Shown piece after piece: positions 33,073 to 42,211 of a stretch of DNA of 64,000 nt. The DNA is taken from positions 150,875 to 214,874 of the forward strand of contig NZ_JARGZA010000007.1 of the NCBI RefSeq assembly GCF_030973515.1. Direction: 5' to 3'. The notes beneath the pieces are model-generated. The model made no database searches and was not told the DNA's origin. It saw only the letters and a program-made list of their open reading frames with translations. The position numbers and the translations under genes were made by a program. Numbering within the stretch: the stretch's first letter is position 1; every line of letters begins with the position of its first letter. The DNA comes from Jannaschia maritima. GTDB taxonomy: Bacteria > Pseudomonadota > Alphaproteobacteria > Rhodobacterales > Rhodobacteraceae.

Positions 33073-34131
33073 CTATCGGATGCGGGCGCCCGACTGAGCG
33101 TCGAACACCATCACGCGGGCGTCCTCCACGACGATGCCGACGCGGTCCCCCTCGCTGGACCGGATGTCGCCGCGCTCCTCCACCACGATCTTCTCGCCGG
33201 TGTCGGACGTCAGATAGGCATAGCTGACCCCGCCCAGCGCTTCCGTCAGGTCGACGCGGTGCGTGTCGCCCGCGGAATCGATCGACAGGTGCTCGGGCCG
33301 CATGCCGACCGACACCGCCGTCCCCTCCCCCGGGGGGGTCACGGCGGGGGACAGGGCGCGGCGCAGGGCGGGGACATCGATCGCGGCGCCCGTCACCGTC
33401 CCGTCCAGGAAGTTCATGGCCGGGCTGCCGATGAACCCCGCCACGAAGCGGTTGTCGGGATCGCGGTACAGATCCAGCGGCGCGCCGACCTGCTCGATAT
33501 GGCCCAGCCGCAGGACCACGATCTTGTCGGCCAACGTCATCGCCTCCACCTGGTCGTGGGTGACGTAGACCATCGTCGCCCCGATCTCCTTGTGGAGCCG
33601 CGCGATCTCGACGCGCATCTCCACGCGCAGCTCCGCGTCGAGGTTCGACAGCGGCTCGTCGAACAGGAACACCTCCGGGCCGCGCACGATCGCGCGCCCG
33701 ATGGCGACCCGCTGCCGCTGACCGCCCGACAGGGCGGCGGGCTTTCGGGCCAGGTAGTCGTCCAGCTTCAGGATGCGCGACGCCTCCGCCACCTTCGCGT
33801 CGATCTCGCGGCGGGGGTGGCCGTTCATCTTCAGCCCGAAGCCCATATTCTCCGCCACGGTCATGTGGGGGTAGAGCGCGTAGGTCTGGAACACCATCGC
33901 CACGCCGCGCTGGGCCGGGTCCTCGCGGGTCACGTCGCGCGCGCCGATCCGGATCCGGCCGTCCGTCGTCTCCTCCAGGCCCGCGATCATCCGCAGCAGG
34001 GTGGACTTGCCGCAGCCCGACGGTCCCACGAAGACGCAGAATTCCCCGTCCTGGATGTCCAGGTCCACCCCGTGGATCACCTGCGTCTCGCCGTAACGCT
34101 TGACGACCCGTTCCAGATTGACGCCCGACAT
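33073..34131 (-). CDS. Sugar ABC transporter ATP-binding protein (UgpC/MalK type)
   Basis: A 352-residue CUT1-family ATPase: Walker [10 protein letters not shown] near residue 38, Q-loop [12 protein letters not shown], signature [17 protein letters not shown], Walker [15 protein letters not shown]-loop THDQ, then the C-terminal regulatory TOBE domain (GMRPEHL). It most probably energises the galactoside permeases encoded from 36.9 kb on the opposite strand, though such ATPases can serve several importers. Divergent from the desaturase gene. Confidence 0.93.
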   Translation of the reverse strand: MSGVNLERVVKRYGETQVIHGVDLDIQDGEFCVFVGPSGCGKSTLLRMIAGLEETTDGRIRIGARDVTREDPAQRGVAMVFQTYALYPHMTVAENMGFGLKMNGHPRREIDAKVAEASRILKLDDYLARKPAALSGGQRQRVAIGRAIVRGPEVFLFDEPLSNLDAELRVEMRVEIARLHKEIGATMVYVTHDQVEAMTLADKIVVLRLGHIEQVGAPLDLYRDPDNRFVAGFIGSPAMNFLDGTVTGAAIDVPALRRALSPAVTPPGEGTAVSVGMRPEHLSIDSAGDTHRVDLTEALGGVSYAYLTSDTGEKIVVEERGDIRSSEGDRVGIVVEDARVMVFDAQSGARIR

Positions 34132-34417
34132 GGCTTCTCCTCCGTCCCCCGGCGGCCAGGGAAAGGTAAGGGGCCGGGGATTGCAATGCCCGATCCGCCC
34201 CCGTCCGGGCGGGACGCCGCATTGACGACGGCGCCCCGCGCCCCAACATGGGGTGGGCCAGCCCGCGCCATCCGGATCGGATTGCGCCCGTGCTGAACCT
34301 CCTCCGACGAAAGGTCGGCCCACCGGACCGCGAAGGCACCGCCTCCGCCCCGCCTTCCGCGTCCATCCCGGCTGGTCGCCGCGGGCGCCCCTGCCCCGCC
34401 CCAAAGGAACGCCGCCC

Positions 34418-35434
34418 ATGGGCTCCGCCCCCCAGACCGTGCCCGCCCCCGACGCGTGGTCCCGCCGCCTCCGGCCCTACGCCCGCCCCCGCCTCCGGCG
34501 CAGCCTCGGCGAGGTCGCGATCACGGTGGTGCCCTTCGTCCTGCTTTGGGCCCTCGCGGCGTGGACCGTGACGCATGGCCACTGGTGGGGGCTCCTCTTC
34601 ACGGTGCCCGCGGCTGGGTTCCTCCTGCGGCTCTTCGTGCTCCAGCACGATTGCGGGCACGGCGCGCTGTTCGCGTCGCGGCGGGTCAACGACTGGACGG
34701 GGCGGGTGCTGGGCGTGCTGACCTTCACGCCCTACGACTATTGGCGCCGCTCGCACGCGATGCACCATGCGGGCGCGGGCAACCTGGACCGTCGCGGGAT
34801 CGGCGACATCACCACGCTGACGGTGGCCGAGTATCGTGCGCTGCCGCCCGGGGGCCGCCTGCGCTATCGCCTCTACCGGCATCCGGCGGTGATGTTCGGC
34901 CTGGGGCCGGCCTGGGTGTTCCTGTGCCAGTACCGCGTGCCCATGGGCCTGATGCGCTCGGGCGCAACGCCCTGGGTGTCGACCGTGGCGACCACCTTCG
35001 CGATCCTCGTGCCCGCCGCGCTCCTGTGTTGGGCCATGGGGGTGGGGCCGTTCCTGGCGGTGCAGCTTCCCACGACGCTGATGGCGGCCACGGCGGGGGT
35101 GTGGCTGTTCTACGTGCAGCACCAGTTCGACGGGACGCACTGGACCGTCGGGGACGAATGGCGCTTCGCCGAGGCCGCGCTCGAAGGGTCGTCCAACTAC
35201 GTGCTGCCCGCGCCCCTGCGCTGGATCACGGGCAACATCGGGGTGCATCACGTCCACCACCTCGCGGCGCGCATCCCCTTCTACCGCCTGCCCGAGGTCC
35301 TGGCCGACCACCCCGACCTGGCGGGGATGAGCCGCGTCACCGTGGGCGACAGCCTCGCGGCGGTGAAGCTGACCCTGTGGGACGAGGGCGCGCGCCGGCT
35401 GGTGTCGTTCAGGGAGGCGGCCGTGCCGGCCTGA
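34418..35434 (+). CDS. Membrane fatty acid desaturase
   Basis: A 338-residue di-iron desaturase with all three His boxes: HDCGHG near residue 77, RSHAMHH near 115 and HHVHH near 276. Membrane helices lie around residues 38-75 and 185-235. It resembles bacterial delta-12/omega-3-type acyl-lipid desaturases that adjust membrane fluidity. The start ATG 34418 follows AAAGGAA; upstream extension is low complexity. It lies between the ATPase and the binding-protein gene of the ABC system but is functionally unrelated. Confidence 0.92.
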   Translation: MGSAPQTVPAPDAWSRRLRPYARPRLRRSLGEVAITVVPFVLLWALAAWTVTHGHWWGLLFTVPAAGFLLRLFVLQHDCGHGALFASRRVNDWTGRVLGVLTFTPYDYWRRSHAMHHAGAGNLDRRGIGDITTLTVAEYRALPPGGRLRYRLYRHPAVMFGLGPAWVFLCQYRVPMGLMRSGATPWVSTVATTFAILVPAALLCWAMGVGPFLAVQLPTTLMAATAGVWLFYVQHQFDGTHWTVGDEWRFAEAALEGSSNYVLPAPLRWITGNIGVHHVHHLAARIPFYRLPEVLADHPDLAGMSRVTVGDSLAAVKLTLWDEGARRLVSFREAAVPA

Positions 35435-35531
35435 GGCCCCTGCCGATCCGCTTGCCCCCGACGGCAAGATGGGTGCATCCTTCCGCCCTGAGGAGCGGCC
35501 ACCAAAGGGCCGCCCGCAAGGGAGGAACACC

Positions 35532-36782
35532 ATGAAGACCCTGACCGCGGCGTTGGCCGCCACCACCATGCTTTCCGGCGCGGCCTTCGCCGACGGCCAC
35601 CAGCTGTCCGGCGAGCTGCGCATCATCTCCGACATGTCCAACCCCGCGCCCCGCGCGGTGATGGAAGGACTGGTCGAGGATTTCGGCGAGTTGCACCCCG
35701 ACCTGGACATCGAGCTGACGGTCGTCGACCGCGAGGCCTGGAAGACCCAGATCCGCAACGCCCTGACCGCGAACGCGCCCGATCTCGTCAACTGGTACGC
35801 CGCGAACCGCATGCGCCCCTACGTCGACGCCGGCCTGTTCATGGACGTGTCCGACCTGTGGGCCGAGCCCGAGTTCGAGGCGCTCGCCTCCACGAAGGGC
35901 GCCATGACCATCGACGATGCCCAATGGGGCGTGCCCTACACCTACTACCAGTGGGGCGTGTACTACCGGGAGGACATCTTCGACGAGCTGGGCCTCGAGG
36001 AGCCGGAGACCTGGGAGCAGGAGCTGGCGAACTGCCAGGCGATCCTCGATTCGGGCCGCAAGTGCTACACGATCGGGACCAAGTTCCTTTGGACCGCCGG
36101 CGGCTGGTTCGACTACATCAACGCGCGCACCAACGGCTACGACTTCCACATGGAGCTGGCCCGCGGCGAGGTGCCCTGGACCGACGAGCGCGTGCGCCAG
36201 ACGTTCAGCAACTGGCGCGAGCTCATCGACATGGGCGCCTATATCGACGACCACCAGAACTATTCCTGGCAGGAAGCCCTGCCCTTCATGGTCAACGGCG
36301 AGGCCACGTCCTACCTGATGGGCAACTTCGCGGTCGCGGCCATGCGCGACGGCGGGTTGAGCGACGAGCAGCTGGACTTCTACCAGTTCCCGATCATCGC
36401 CCCGGACGTCGAGCGGGCGGAGGACGCGCCGACCGACACGTTCCACATCCCCGCGAACGCGTCGAACCCCGAGGCCGCGAAGGAGTTCCTGCGCTACGTC
36501 ACCTCGGCGGAGGTGCAGACCCGCATCAACGCGGGCGACGCCCTGGGCCAGCTGCCCGTGAACGCCGGGTCCAGCGTGGACGACGACGAGTTCCTGCAGC
36601 AGGGCTTCCAGATGCTGTCCAACGACGCGCCGGGCGGCATCATGCAGTTCTTCGACCGCGACCTGGACGCCGAGATGGCGTCCATCGGGATGGAGGGCCT
36701 GCAGGAGTTCATGGTCTTCCCCGACAACCTCGAGGACATCCTGGCGCGCCTCGAAGACGCCCGCCAGCGCATCTACGAGTGA
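35532..36782 (+). CDS. Sugar ABC transporter substrate-binding protein
   Basis: A 416-residue family 1 extracellular solute-binding protein. Signal peptide MKTLTAALAATTMLSGAAFA; then LRIISDMSNPAPRAVMEGLVEDFGELHPDLDIELTVV, ANAPDLVNWYAANRMRPYVDAGLF, WGVPYTYYQWGVYYREDIFDELGL and a C-terminal NASNPEAAKEFLRYVTSAE. Ribosome binding site AGGGAGG. With GH36 and GH42 genes downstream the ligand is probably a galactoside such as melibiose, raffinose or lactose. A stable stem-loop follows. Confidence 0.93.
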   Translation: MKTLTAALAATTMLSGAAFADGHQLSGELRIISDMSNPAPRAVMEGLVEDFGELHPDLDIELTVVDREAWKTQIRNALTANAPDLVNWYAANRMRPYVDAGLFMDVSDLWAEPEFEALASTKGAMTIDDAQWGVPYTYYQWGVYYREDIFDELGLEEPETWEQELANCQAILDSGRKCYTIGTKFLWTAGGWFDYINARTNGYDFHMELARGEVPWTDERVRQTFSNWRELIDMGAYIDDHQNYSWQEALPFMVNGEATSYLMGNFAVAAMRDGGLSDEQLDFYQFPIIAPDVERAEDAPTDTFHIPANASNPEAAKEFLRYVTSAEVQTRINAGDALGQLPVNAGSSVDDDEFLQQGFQMLSNDAPGGIMQFFDRDLDAEMASIGMEGLQEFMVFPDNLEDILARLEDARQRIYE

Positions 36783-36793
36783 TCTGACCACCC

Positions 36794-36820
36794 GCGCCCC
36801 CGTCCGATCGGCGGGGGCGC
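36794..36820 (+). promoter_or_regulatory. Intercistronic stem-loop after the binding-protein gene
   Basis: Perfect 9-bp stem GCGCCCCCG / CGGGGGCGC with a 9-nt loop, 11 bp after the stop codon. Placed between binding protein and first permease, it probably stabilises the upstream mRNA or attenuates transcription, giving excess binding protein as in malE-malF. No U tract follows. Confidence 0.6.
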
Positions 36821-36895
36821 GGCATCGCTGGTCCATCCGCGAGCCCATGGGCTTCCGCATGCGCCGACCGCGCCGTTTCGGGGAGGAACGCAGCC

Positions 36896-37876
36896 ATGGC
36901 CAACGTCGCACCCGTCGTCCCCGACACCCATCCCCCCGTGGAGGGCGGCGGCGCACCCGGACCCGACGGCCGGTCCTGGTACAAGCGTAACGAGATCGCG
37001 CTGACCCCCTGGCTGTTCCTGATCCCGGGCGTCCTGTTCTTCGCGGTCTACGTGATCGTCCCCATATTCCAGTCCTTCTACATCTCGTTCTACGAATGGG
37101 ACGGCTTGGGCGACCTGCATGCGAACGGGGAGTTCGTGGGCCTGGGCAACTACGAACGCCTGCTGGGCGGGGACCGCAAGTTCGAGGTCAGCTTCTGGAA
37201 CAACATCCGCTGGCTCGTCCTCTACCTGCTGGCGATCCCGCTGGGCCTGTTCATCGCGCTGTTCCTGAACCAGACCGTGCGCGGCATCCGCATCTACAAG
37301 TCCTTGTTCTTCTTCCCCTTCGTCCTGTCCCAGGTCGTCGTGGGACTGGTCTTCTCGTGGTTCTACCTGCCGCGCGAGGGGCTGCTCAACGCGGGCCTGG
37401 CGCTGTTCGGCGCGGGCCCGGTCAACATCCTGGGCGACCCGTCCATGGCGACCTACGGCATCATCGCCGCAGGCCTCTGGCCGCAGACGGCGTATTGCAT
37501 GATCCTCTACCTGACCGGCCTGAACGCCGTGGACCCCGAACAGGTCGAAGCCGCCCGCCTGGACGGGGCCAAGGGCTGGCGGATGCTGTGGTACGTGATC
37601 CTGCCGCAACTGAAGCCCGCGACCTTCATCGCCTTCGTCGTCACCATCATCGGCGCGCTGCGCTCCTTCGACCTGATATCCGTGATGACCAACGGCGGGC
37701 CCTTCGGCTCCACCCGCGTCCTGTCGTTCTACATGTTCGAGGAGGCGCTGTCGGAGTTCGGCTTCCGCATGGGCTACGGCTCGGCCATCGCCGTCGTCCT
37801 GTTCCTCTTGATGCTGGTCTTCATCGCCTACTTCCTGTGGTCGATGTACCGCGACGAGAAGGCGGCGGCGCGATGA
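36896..37876 (+). CDS. Sugar ABC transporter permease (MalF-like)
   Basis: A 326-residue CUT1 permease with six membrane helices. After a soluble N-terminus: TPWLFLIPGVLFFAVYVIVPIFQSFYISFYEWDG, then NQTVRGIRIYKSLFFFPFVLSQVVVGLVFSWFY, the EAA loop VEAARLDGAKGWRMLWYVILPQLKP near residue 223 and a final helix before a basic tail. Ribosome binding site GGGAGGAA. Its stop overlaps an ATG (37873), as if a coupled gene once followed, but the partner permease is 0.9 kb away. Confidence 0.93.
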   Translation: MANVAPVVPDTHPPVEGGGAPGPDGRSWYKRNEIALTPWLFLIPGVLFFAVYVIVPIFQSFYISFYEWDGLGDLHANGEFVGLGNYERLLGGDRKFEVSFWNNIRWLVLYLLAIPLGLFIALFLNQTVRGIRIYKSLFFFPFVLSQVVVGLVFSWFYLPREGLLNAGLALFGAGPVNILGDPSMATYGIIAAGLWPQTAYCMILYLTGLNAVDPEQVEAARLDGAKGWRMLWYVILPQLKPATFIAFVVTIIGALRSFDLISVMTNGGPFGSTRVLSFYMFEEALSEFGFRMGYGSAIAVVLFLLMLVFIAYFLWSMYRDEKAAAR

Positions 37877-38135
37877 GCGCCGATCATCGCACCGCCGCAC
37901 CGGCCTTGCGCCGGGGCCTCGCTGGTCGAGGCTCGAAGCAGGGCTTGCGCCGGGACGGAGGGTTGGCGCCGGGACGGTCGTGGCCTGACACTTTATGGTG
38001 CAACATGCCTCCGACCGGCAGTGGCCAGATGAGACGTCGCAATGCGCCGGCCCTGCGGGACCGGACCGGCGCGAGGCCTGCGGGCCTGCGGCCCGCGCTT
38101 CGGCCTCGGGGCGTCCATGATGACCGGCCTACGCT
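37877..38135. other. Non-coding or remnant stretch inside the ABC operon
   Basis: An open frame from the ATG at 37873 (start MSADHRTAAPALRRG) runs to 38139 but has no recognisable domain and looks like junk coding. The stretch has several GC-rich short repeats (CTTGCGCCGGG twice-like, GGCCTGCGGGCCTGCGGCCC). A sharp dip in GC begins near 37985. It may be a relic left by insertion of the following small genes. Confidence 0.4.
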
Positions 38136-38312
38136 ATGATCTCTATCGTCTTGATCATCGTCATCGTGTTGATGGGCATCATCGACGTCATGTTGCCCCG
38201 AGATGCGCCATATCCGGTCTTCCGCTCGATCTTTCGTGACGCGGAAAGAGCCCGGCTGATCATGTTTGGCCTGTGCGCGGTCGCTGTCGTCACGACGGGG
38301 TTGGGAATATGA
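38136..38312 (+). CDS. Small membrane protein, 58 residues
   Basis: MISIVLIIVIVLMGIIDVM is a first hydrophobic helix, RAR follows a short cytoplasmic loop, and LIMFGLCAVAVVTTGLGI is a second. GC content is near 55 percent, well below the neighbours. The stop overlaps the YjbR gene start by 4 bp (ATGA), supporting real translation. Family not recognised. It lies between the two galactoside permease genes. Confidence 0.6.
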   Translation: MISIVLIIVIVLMGIIDVMLPRDAPYPVFRSIFRDAERARLIMFGLCAVAVVTTGLGI

Positions 38313-38659
38313 CCCGCCCCGACTTCGACACCCTCTGCGCCACCCACCCCGGCGCCGTCCTCTCCAGCCCCGGCGAGCTCGACGCCTGGAAGGTCGGCGG
38401 CAAGATGTTCGCCTGCTTCGGCCATGCCGACACCCGCGACGCCAACACCGAGACCGCGTCCGTAAAATGCCCAGACGTGGAGACGGCGGCCATGCTGATC
38501 GACGCGGGCGCCGCCGGCCGGGCCAAGTACTTCCACCGCTCCTGGGTCGCGCTGGACCTGGCAGCGCTCGACGCGGACGAGGCTGCCCACCGCATCGCCG
38601 TTAGCTACGGCACGGTGGCGGAGGGCCTGCCCAAGAAGATGCGGGGAGGGCTGACGTGA
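38309..38659 (+). CDS. MmcQ/YjbR family protein
   Basis: A 116-residue protein with the YjbR-like fold: TRPDFDTLCATHPGAVLSSPGELDAWKVGGKMFACFGH, ASVKCPDVETAAMLIDAG and KYFHRSWVALDLAAL match the family (K-x-F-x ... V-K ... H-x-x-W-V). It is sometimes called DNA-binding because of its CyaY-like fold, but function is unproven. Translationally coupled to the small membrane gene. Not related to sugar uptake, so it looks like an insertion in the transporter operon. Confidence 0.85.
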   Translation: MTRPDFDTLCATHPGAVLSSPGELDAWKVGGKMFACFGHADTRDANTETASVKCPDVETAAMLIDAGAAGRAKYFHRSWVALDLAALDADEAAHRIAVSYGTVAEGLPKKMRGGLT

Positions 38660-38664
38660 CGCGC

Positions 38665-38768
38665 CGTAGGGTGGGTGGAACCCACCGCACTCCGACGCCC
38701 GTTCCCGGACGGAACAGACGCGCCGAAACACGAAGCGTCCTGCAATGGTGGGTTTCACCCACCCTACG
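38665..38768. repeat. Long inverted repeat pair (GTAGGGTGGGT element)
   Basis: Two 22-bp arms, 38665-38686 and 38747-38768, are inverted copies differing at one position. Each arm itself starts CGTAGGGTGGGTG and ends ACCCACC, so it can also fold alone. The 60-bp spacer has no gene. Elements of this form occur dispersed in many proteobacterial genomes and may be miniature mobile palindromes. Confidence 0.75.
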
Positions 38769-38794
38769 GGGCGCCGCCCAGGAGCACCGCTGAC

Positions 38795-39643
38795 ATGTTC
38801 CCCACCCCGATCCAGTCCCGCCCGCAGCCCGCGCAGATCGCCTACAAGACGCTTCTGCCCGTGGCCCTGATCCTGTGGCTGCTGCCCCTGATCGCGGTGG
38901 CCGCCTTCTCGATCCGGCCCGAGGGCGACTTCGTGTCGGGCAACTATTGGGGCATCCCCACCAGCTTCGACCTGATCCCGAACTATTCGAAGGTCTTCTT
39001 CGAATCCGACATGCCGCGCTACCTGCTTAACTCCGTGCTCATCACCGTGCCCACCGTGATCGGGGCCGTGGCCCTGTCGGCGATGACGGGGTTCGCGCTG
39101 GGGATCTATCGGTTCAAGGGCAACCTACTGATCTTCTTCATGTTCATCGCGGGCAACTTCGTGCCGTTCCAGATCCTGATGGTGCCCGTGCGCGACCTGA
39201 CGGTGGATGCGGGCCTCTACGACACGAAGACGGGCCTCGTGCTGTTCCACATCGCGTTCCAGACGGGGTTCTGCACGCTCTTCATGCGCAACTTCATCCG
39301 CGCCTTGCCCTATCCGTTGATCGAGGCCGCGCGCGTCGAAGGCGTCGCCGAATGGCGGATCTTCTGGTACGTGGTCCTGCCCCTGATGAAGCCCGCCCTC
39401 GCGGCCCTGTCGGTGCTGATCTTCACCTTCATCTGGAACGACTACTTCTGGGCCGTGGTGCTGACCCAGGGCCCCGACAGCCAGCCCGTCACCGCGGGCA
39501 TCACCGCCTTCAACAGCCAGTTCCGCGCCGCCTATCACCTGATGAGCGCCGGCAGCATCGTCGCCGCCCTGCCGCCCGTGCTGATGTTCTTCCTGATGCA
39601 ACGCCACTTCATCGCGGGCCTGACGCTGGGGGCCGTGAAGTGA
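38795..39643 (+). CDS. Sugar ABC transporter permease (MalG-like)
   Basis: A 282-residue CUT1 permease: LLPVALILWLLPLIAVAAFSIRP as helix 1, LLNSVLITVPTVIGAVALSAMTGFALGIYRFKG, GNFVPFQILMVPVRDL, the EAA loop IEAARVEGVAEWRIFWYVVLPLMKP near residue 187 and the end FFLMQRHFIAGLTLGAVK. This length and C-terminus are complete for the family. The ATG at 38795 lies in a GGAGC-preceded context; reading further upstream only runs through the inverted repeat. Pairs with the permease at 36896. Confidence 0.93.
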   Translation: MFPTPIQSRPQPAQIAYKTLLPVALILWLLPLIAVAAFSIRPEGDFVSGNYWGIPTSFDLIPNYSKVFFESDMPRYLLNSVLITVPTVIGAVALSAMTGFALGIYRFKGNLLIFFMFIAGNFVPFQILMVPVRDLTVDAGLYDTKTGLVLFHIAFQTGFCTLFMRNFIRALPYPLIEAARVEGVAEWRIFWYVVLPLMKPALAALSVLIFTFIWNDYFWAVVLTQGPDSQPVTAGITAFNSQFRAAYHLMSAGSIVAALPPVLMFFLMQRHFIAGLTLGAVK

Positions 39644-39690
39644 CGGATCCGCGCAAGCGCGATCCGTCATCCTCGGGCTCGACCCGAGGA
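39641..39690. repeat. Hairpin at operon break plus dispersed palindrome
   Basis: TGACGGATC (39641-39649, including the permease stop codon) pairs with GATCCGTCA (39661-39669). Directly after it TCCTCGGG-CTCGA-CCCGAGGA (39670-39690) is a second copy of the palindrome found at 21674. Together they may end the transporter transcript. The rest of the gap to 39974 shows no gene. Confidence 0.6.
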
Positions 39691-39974
39691 TCCCCCTCCA
39701 TATGGCGTGACGGTTGTACGATCCGATCGGCCGCAGGCCATGGGGCGGGTGCGCGGGTCGCAGACCCGCAGGGCCGTCACGCTGCAAAGCGTGCCTTCGG
39801 CAGGACCCGGACCGGCCCGGCAGGGTCGGCGCATTGCGACGTCAGCATACCCGCGCCACCCTCTCGGATGCAGGCCGCACGATAAACGACCAAGCCAGGA
39901 CCTCTGCAGCGCCAACCCTCCGGTCCGCCGCGGGGCCTGCTTGCCGCCCAATCCGCGAGATAGAAGCCGCAACC

Positions 39975-42086
39975 ATGACAACCCCCACCCCCCGCACCTG
40001 GCGCCTCGACGATCACGACGGCACGGCCGCCCGCCAGACCCTCGTCCTCGCCGCGACCGGCGACCGCCTGCCGCAATGCGTCTATTGGGGCGACCCCCTG
40101 CCCCCGGACGCGAACCTGACGACGCTCGCCGCCGCCCACGCCATCGACGTCACGGGCGGCATGCTGGACGAGAACCCGGACCTGTCGCTCTGCCCCGAAG
40201 CGGCCCGAACCTTCCCCGGCCAACCCGGCCTGATCCTGCGCACTCGCGACGGCACCCCCATCCTGCCCAGATTCCTCTACGTCTCGGACGACCGGAACGG
40301 CGACGCACTCGACCTGCGCTACGCCGATGCGGACCATGGCCTGCGCCTGACGTTCCGCTTCGCCACCGACCCGTCCACCCACATCGTCACCGCCAGGACG
40401 ATCCTGGACGCCGACGCCCCCGTCCACCTGCACTGGCTCGCCGCCCCCGTCCTGCCCGCCCCCCAGCTATCGGACGAGATGATCGACGTCTCGGGCCGCT
40501 GGTGCGGCGAGTTCCAGTTGAACCGCACCCCCTGGTCCCCCGGCATCCGCTACCGCGAGAACCGGACCGGGCGGACGGGGCACGAACACTTCCCCGGCCT
40601 CCTTGTCCCCTGCCGGGGCGCGACGAACACCCGAGGCGAAGCCTACGCCTTCCATTACGGCTGGTCGGGCGGCCACCGCATGATCGCGGAGGAGCTGCCC
40701 GACGGCCGCCGCCAGATCCAATGGGGCCACGCCGCCCGGATGGAGACACACGCCGCCACCCGGTTCGAGACGGCCACGCTCCATGCGACCTACAGCCGGA
40801 CGGGCCTGAACGGCTGCGCGGTGGCCTTCCAACGCCACGTCCGCGACCGCATCGTCGATTGGCCCGACCGGTCCCGCCCGCGCCCCGTCCACTACAATTG
40901 CTGGGAAGCCGTCTATTTCGACCACCGGCTGCCCGTCCTGAAGGACATCGCCAGCCGCGCCGCCGACCTGGGCGCCGAACGCTTCGTGCTGGACGACGGC
41001 TGGTTCGGCCAGCGCGACGACGACACGCGCAGCCTGTCGGACTGGACCGTGGACCCCCGCAAGTATCCCGACGGCCTGGGGCCCCTGATCGACCACGTCC
41101 ACGGCTGCGGCATGACCTTCGGCCTCTGGTTCGAACCGGAGATGGTGAACCCCGACAGCGACATCCACCGCGCCCATCCCGACTGGGCGCTGGGCGCCGC
41201 GGATCAGACCCTGGGCCGCCAGCAGAAGGCGCTGGACATGGGCAATCCCCGGGTGCGGGACTTCATCCATGCCCGCATGGCCGCGATCCTGGGCGCGCAC
41301 GACATCGACTACGTGAAATGGGACCACAACCGCGTCCTGCCCATGCCCGACGCCGACCAGACGCGCGGCTCGTATGCCCTGATCGACCGCCTGCGCCGCG
41401 ACTTCCCGGGGGTGGAGATCGAGTCCTGCGCTTCCGGCGGCGGGCGCATCGACTTCGGCATCATGGCCCGCACCCACCGCGTCTGGCTGTCCGACAGCAA
41501 CGACGCGCTGGAACGCCTCCGCATCCAGCACGACGCCGCACTGTTCCTGCCCCTGGCCGTGACGGGCAGCCATGTGGGGCCGCGCCGGTGCCACACCTCG
41601 GGCCGGGTGCTCGACATCCGCTTCCGCGCCTGGGTCGCCGCCCAGCGCCACATGGGGTTCGAGATGGATCCGCGCGAACTGACCGAGGACGAGGCTCGCG
41701 TCCTGCGCGACGTCACCGCCTGGTGGAAGCGCAACCGCGGCTGGATGACGGGGGCCGACATCCTGCGCCTCGACAGCGCGGACCCGGCCGTGCTGGCCGA
41801 ACAGCAGATGGCGCGCGACGGCGGCCGCTTCGTGGTCTTCGCGGGCAAGGCCGCCACGAGCGCCCAGATCGCGCCGCGACCCCTGCGACTGACGGCGCTG
41901 GACCCGGACGCGACCTATCGGATCGAACTCGCGAACCGCGCCGACGCGCCCGCCCTCAGCCGGGGGACGCCGCTCCTGAAGGACGGTCCCGTCGATCTGC
42001 CCGGAACGTGGCTGATGCATCACGGGATCGTCTTGCCTTGGACCTACCCGGACTCGATGTGGGTGGTCGAAGGGCATAGGTTGTAG
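39975..42086 (+). CDS. Alpha-galactosidase, GH36
   Basis: A 703-residue clan GH-D enzyme releasing alpha-linked galactose from melibiose/raffinose-type sugars. N-terminal beta-supersandwich (to about residue 300), then the barrel: NCWEAVYFD, LDDGWFGQR, FGLWFEPEMV, the nucleophile Asp450 in YVKWDHN, ESCASGGGR and the acid/base Asp507 in WLSDSND. No signal peptide, so it works in the cytoplasm on imported sugars. The ATG 39975 follows AGCCGCAACC; longer frames are not conserved. First of five coupled galactose genes. Confidence 0.93.
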   Translation: MTTPTPRTWRLDDHDGTAARQTLVLAATGDRLPQCVYWGDPLPPDANLTTLAAAHAIDVTGGMLDENPDLSLCPEAARTFPGQPGLILRTRDGTPILPRFLYVSDDRNGDALDLRYADADHGLRLTFRFATDPSTHIVTARTILDADAPVHLHWLAAPVLPAPQLSDEMIDVSGRWCGEFQLNRTPWSPGIRYRENRTGRTGHEHFPGLLVPCRGATNTRGEAYAFHYGWSGGHRMIAEELPDGRRQIQWGHAARMETHAATRFETATLHATYSRTGLNGCAVAFQRHVRDRIVDWPDRSRPRPVHYNCWEAVYFDHRLPVLKDIASRAADLGAERFVLDDGWFGQRDDDTRSLSDWTVDPRKYPDGLGPLIDHVHGCGMTFGLWFEPEMVNPDSDIHRAHPDWALGAADQTLGRQQKALDMGNPRVRDFIHARMAAILGAHDIDYVKWDHNRVLPMPDADQTRGSYALIDRLRRDFPGVEIESCASGGGRIDFGIMARTHRVWLSDSNDALERLRIQHDAALFLPLAVTGSHVGPRRCHTSGRVLDIRFRAWVAAQRHMGFEMDPRELTEDEARVLRDVTAWWKRNRGWMTGADILRLDSADPAVLAEQQMARDGGRFVVFAGKAATSAQIAPRPLRLTALDPDATYRIELANRADAPALSRGTPLLKDGPVDLPGTWLMHHGIVLPWTYPDSMWVVEGHRL

Positions 42087-42145
42087 TCTGCGCGCCTGGG
42101 AACCATGCGGAGGGGATCGACTGTGATACGTGCGGGGATTGCGTC

Positions 42146-42211
42146 ATGACCGACGTCACGACGGGCAGGGCGACGTACGGGGCGACGTGGATCCCCCCGG
42201 TGTTCCGATGA
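42146..42211 (+). CDS. Possible 21-codon leader ORF or gene remnant before dgoK
   Basis: A short frame ([21 protein letters not shown]) ends in a TGA that overlaps the dgoK ATG by 4 bp, as do the other gene junctions here. It could be a translational leader, or the last piece of a deleted gene, for example a missing galactose-oxidation enzyme. Weak evidence: coupling only, with no similarity recognised. Confidence 0.25.
   Translation: MTDVTTGRATYGATWIPPVFR

Noticed and set aside
34418..35434. Desaturase as part of the sugar transport operon
   Set aside because: No functional link; its position is best explained by chance gene order.
37873..38139. Frame beginning MSADHR after the first permease
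   Set aside because: Composition is random-like and no permease features follow; kept only as a possible relic.
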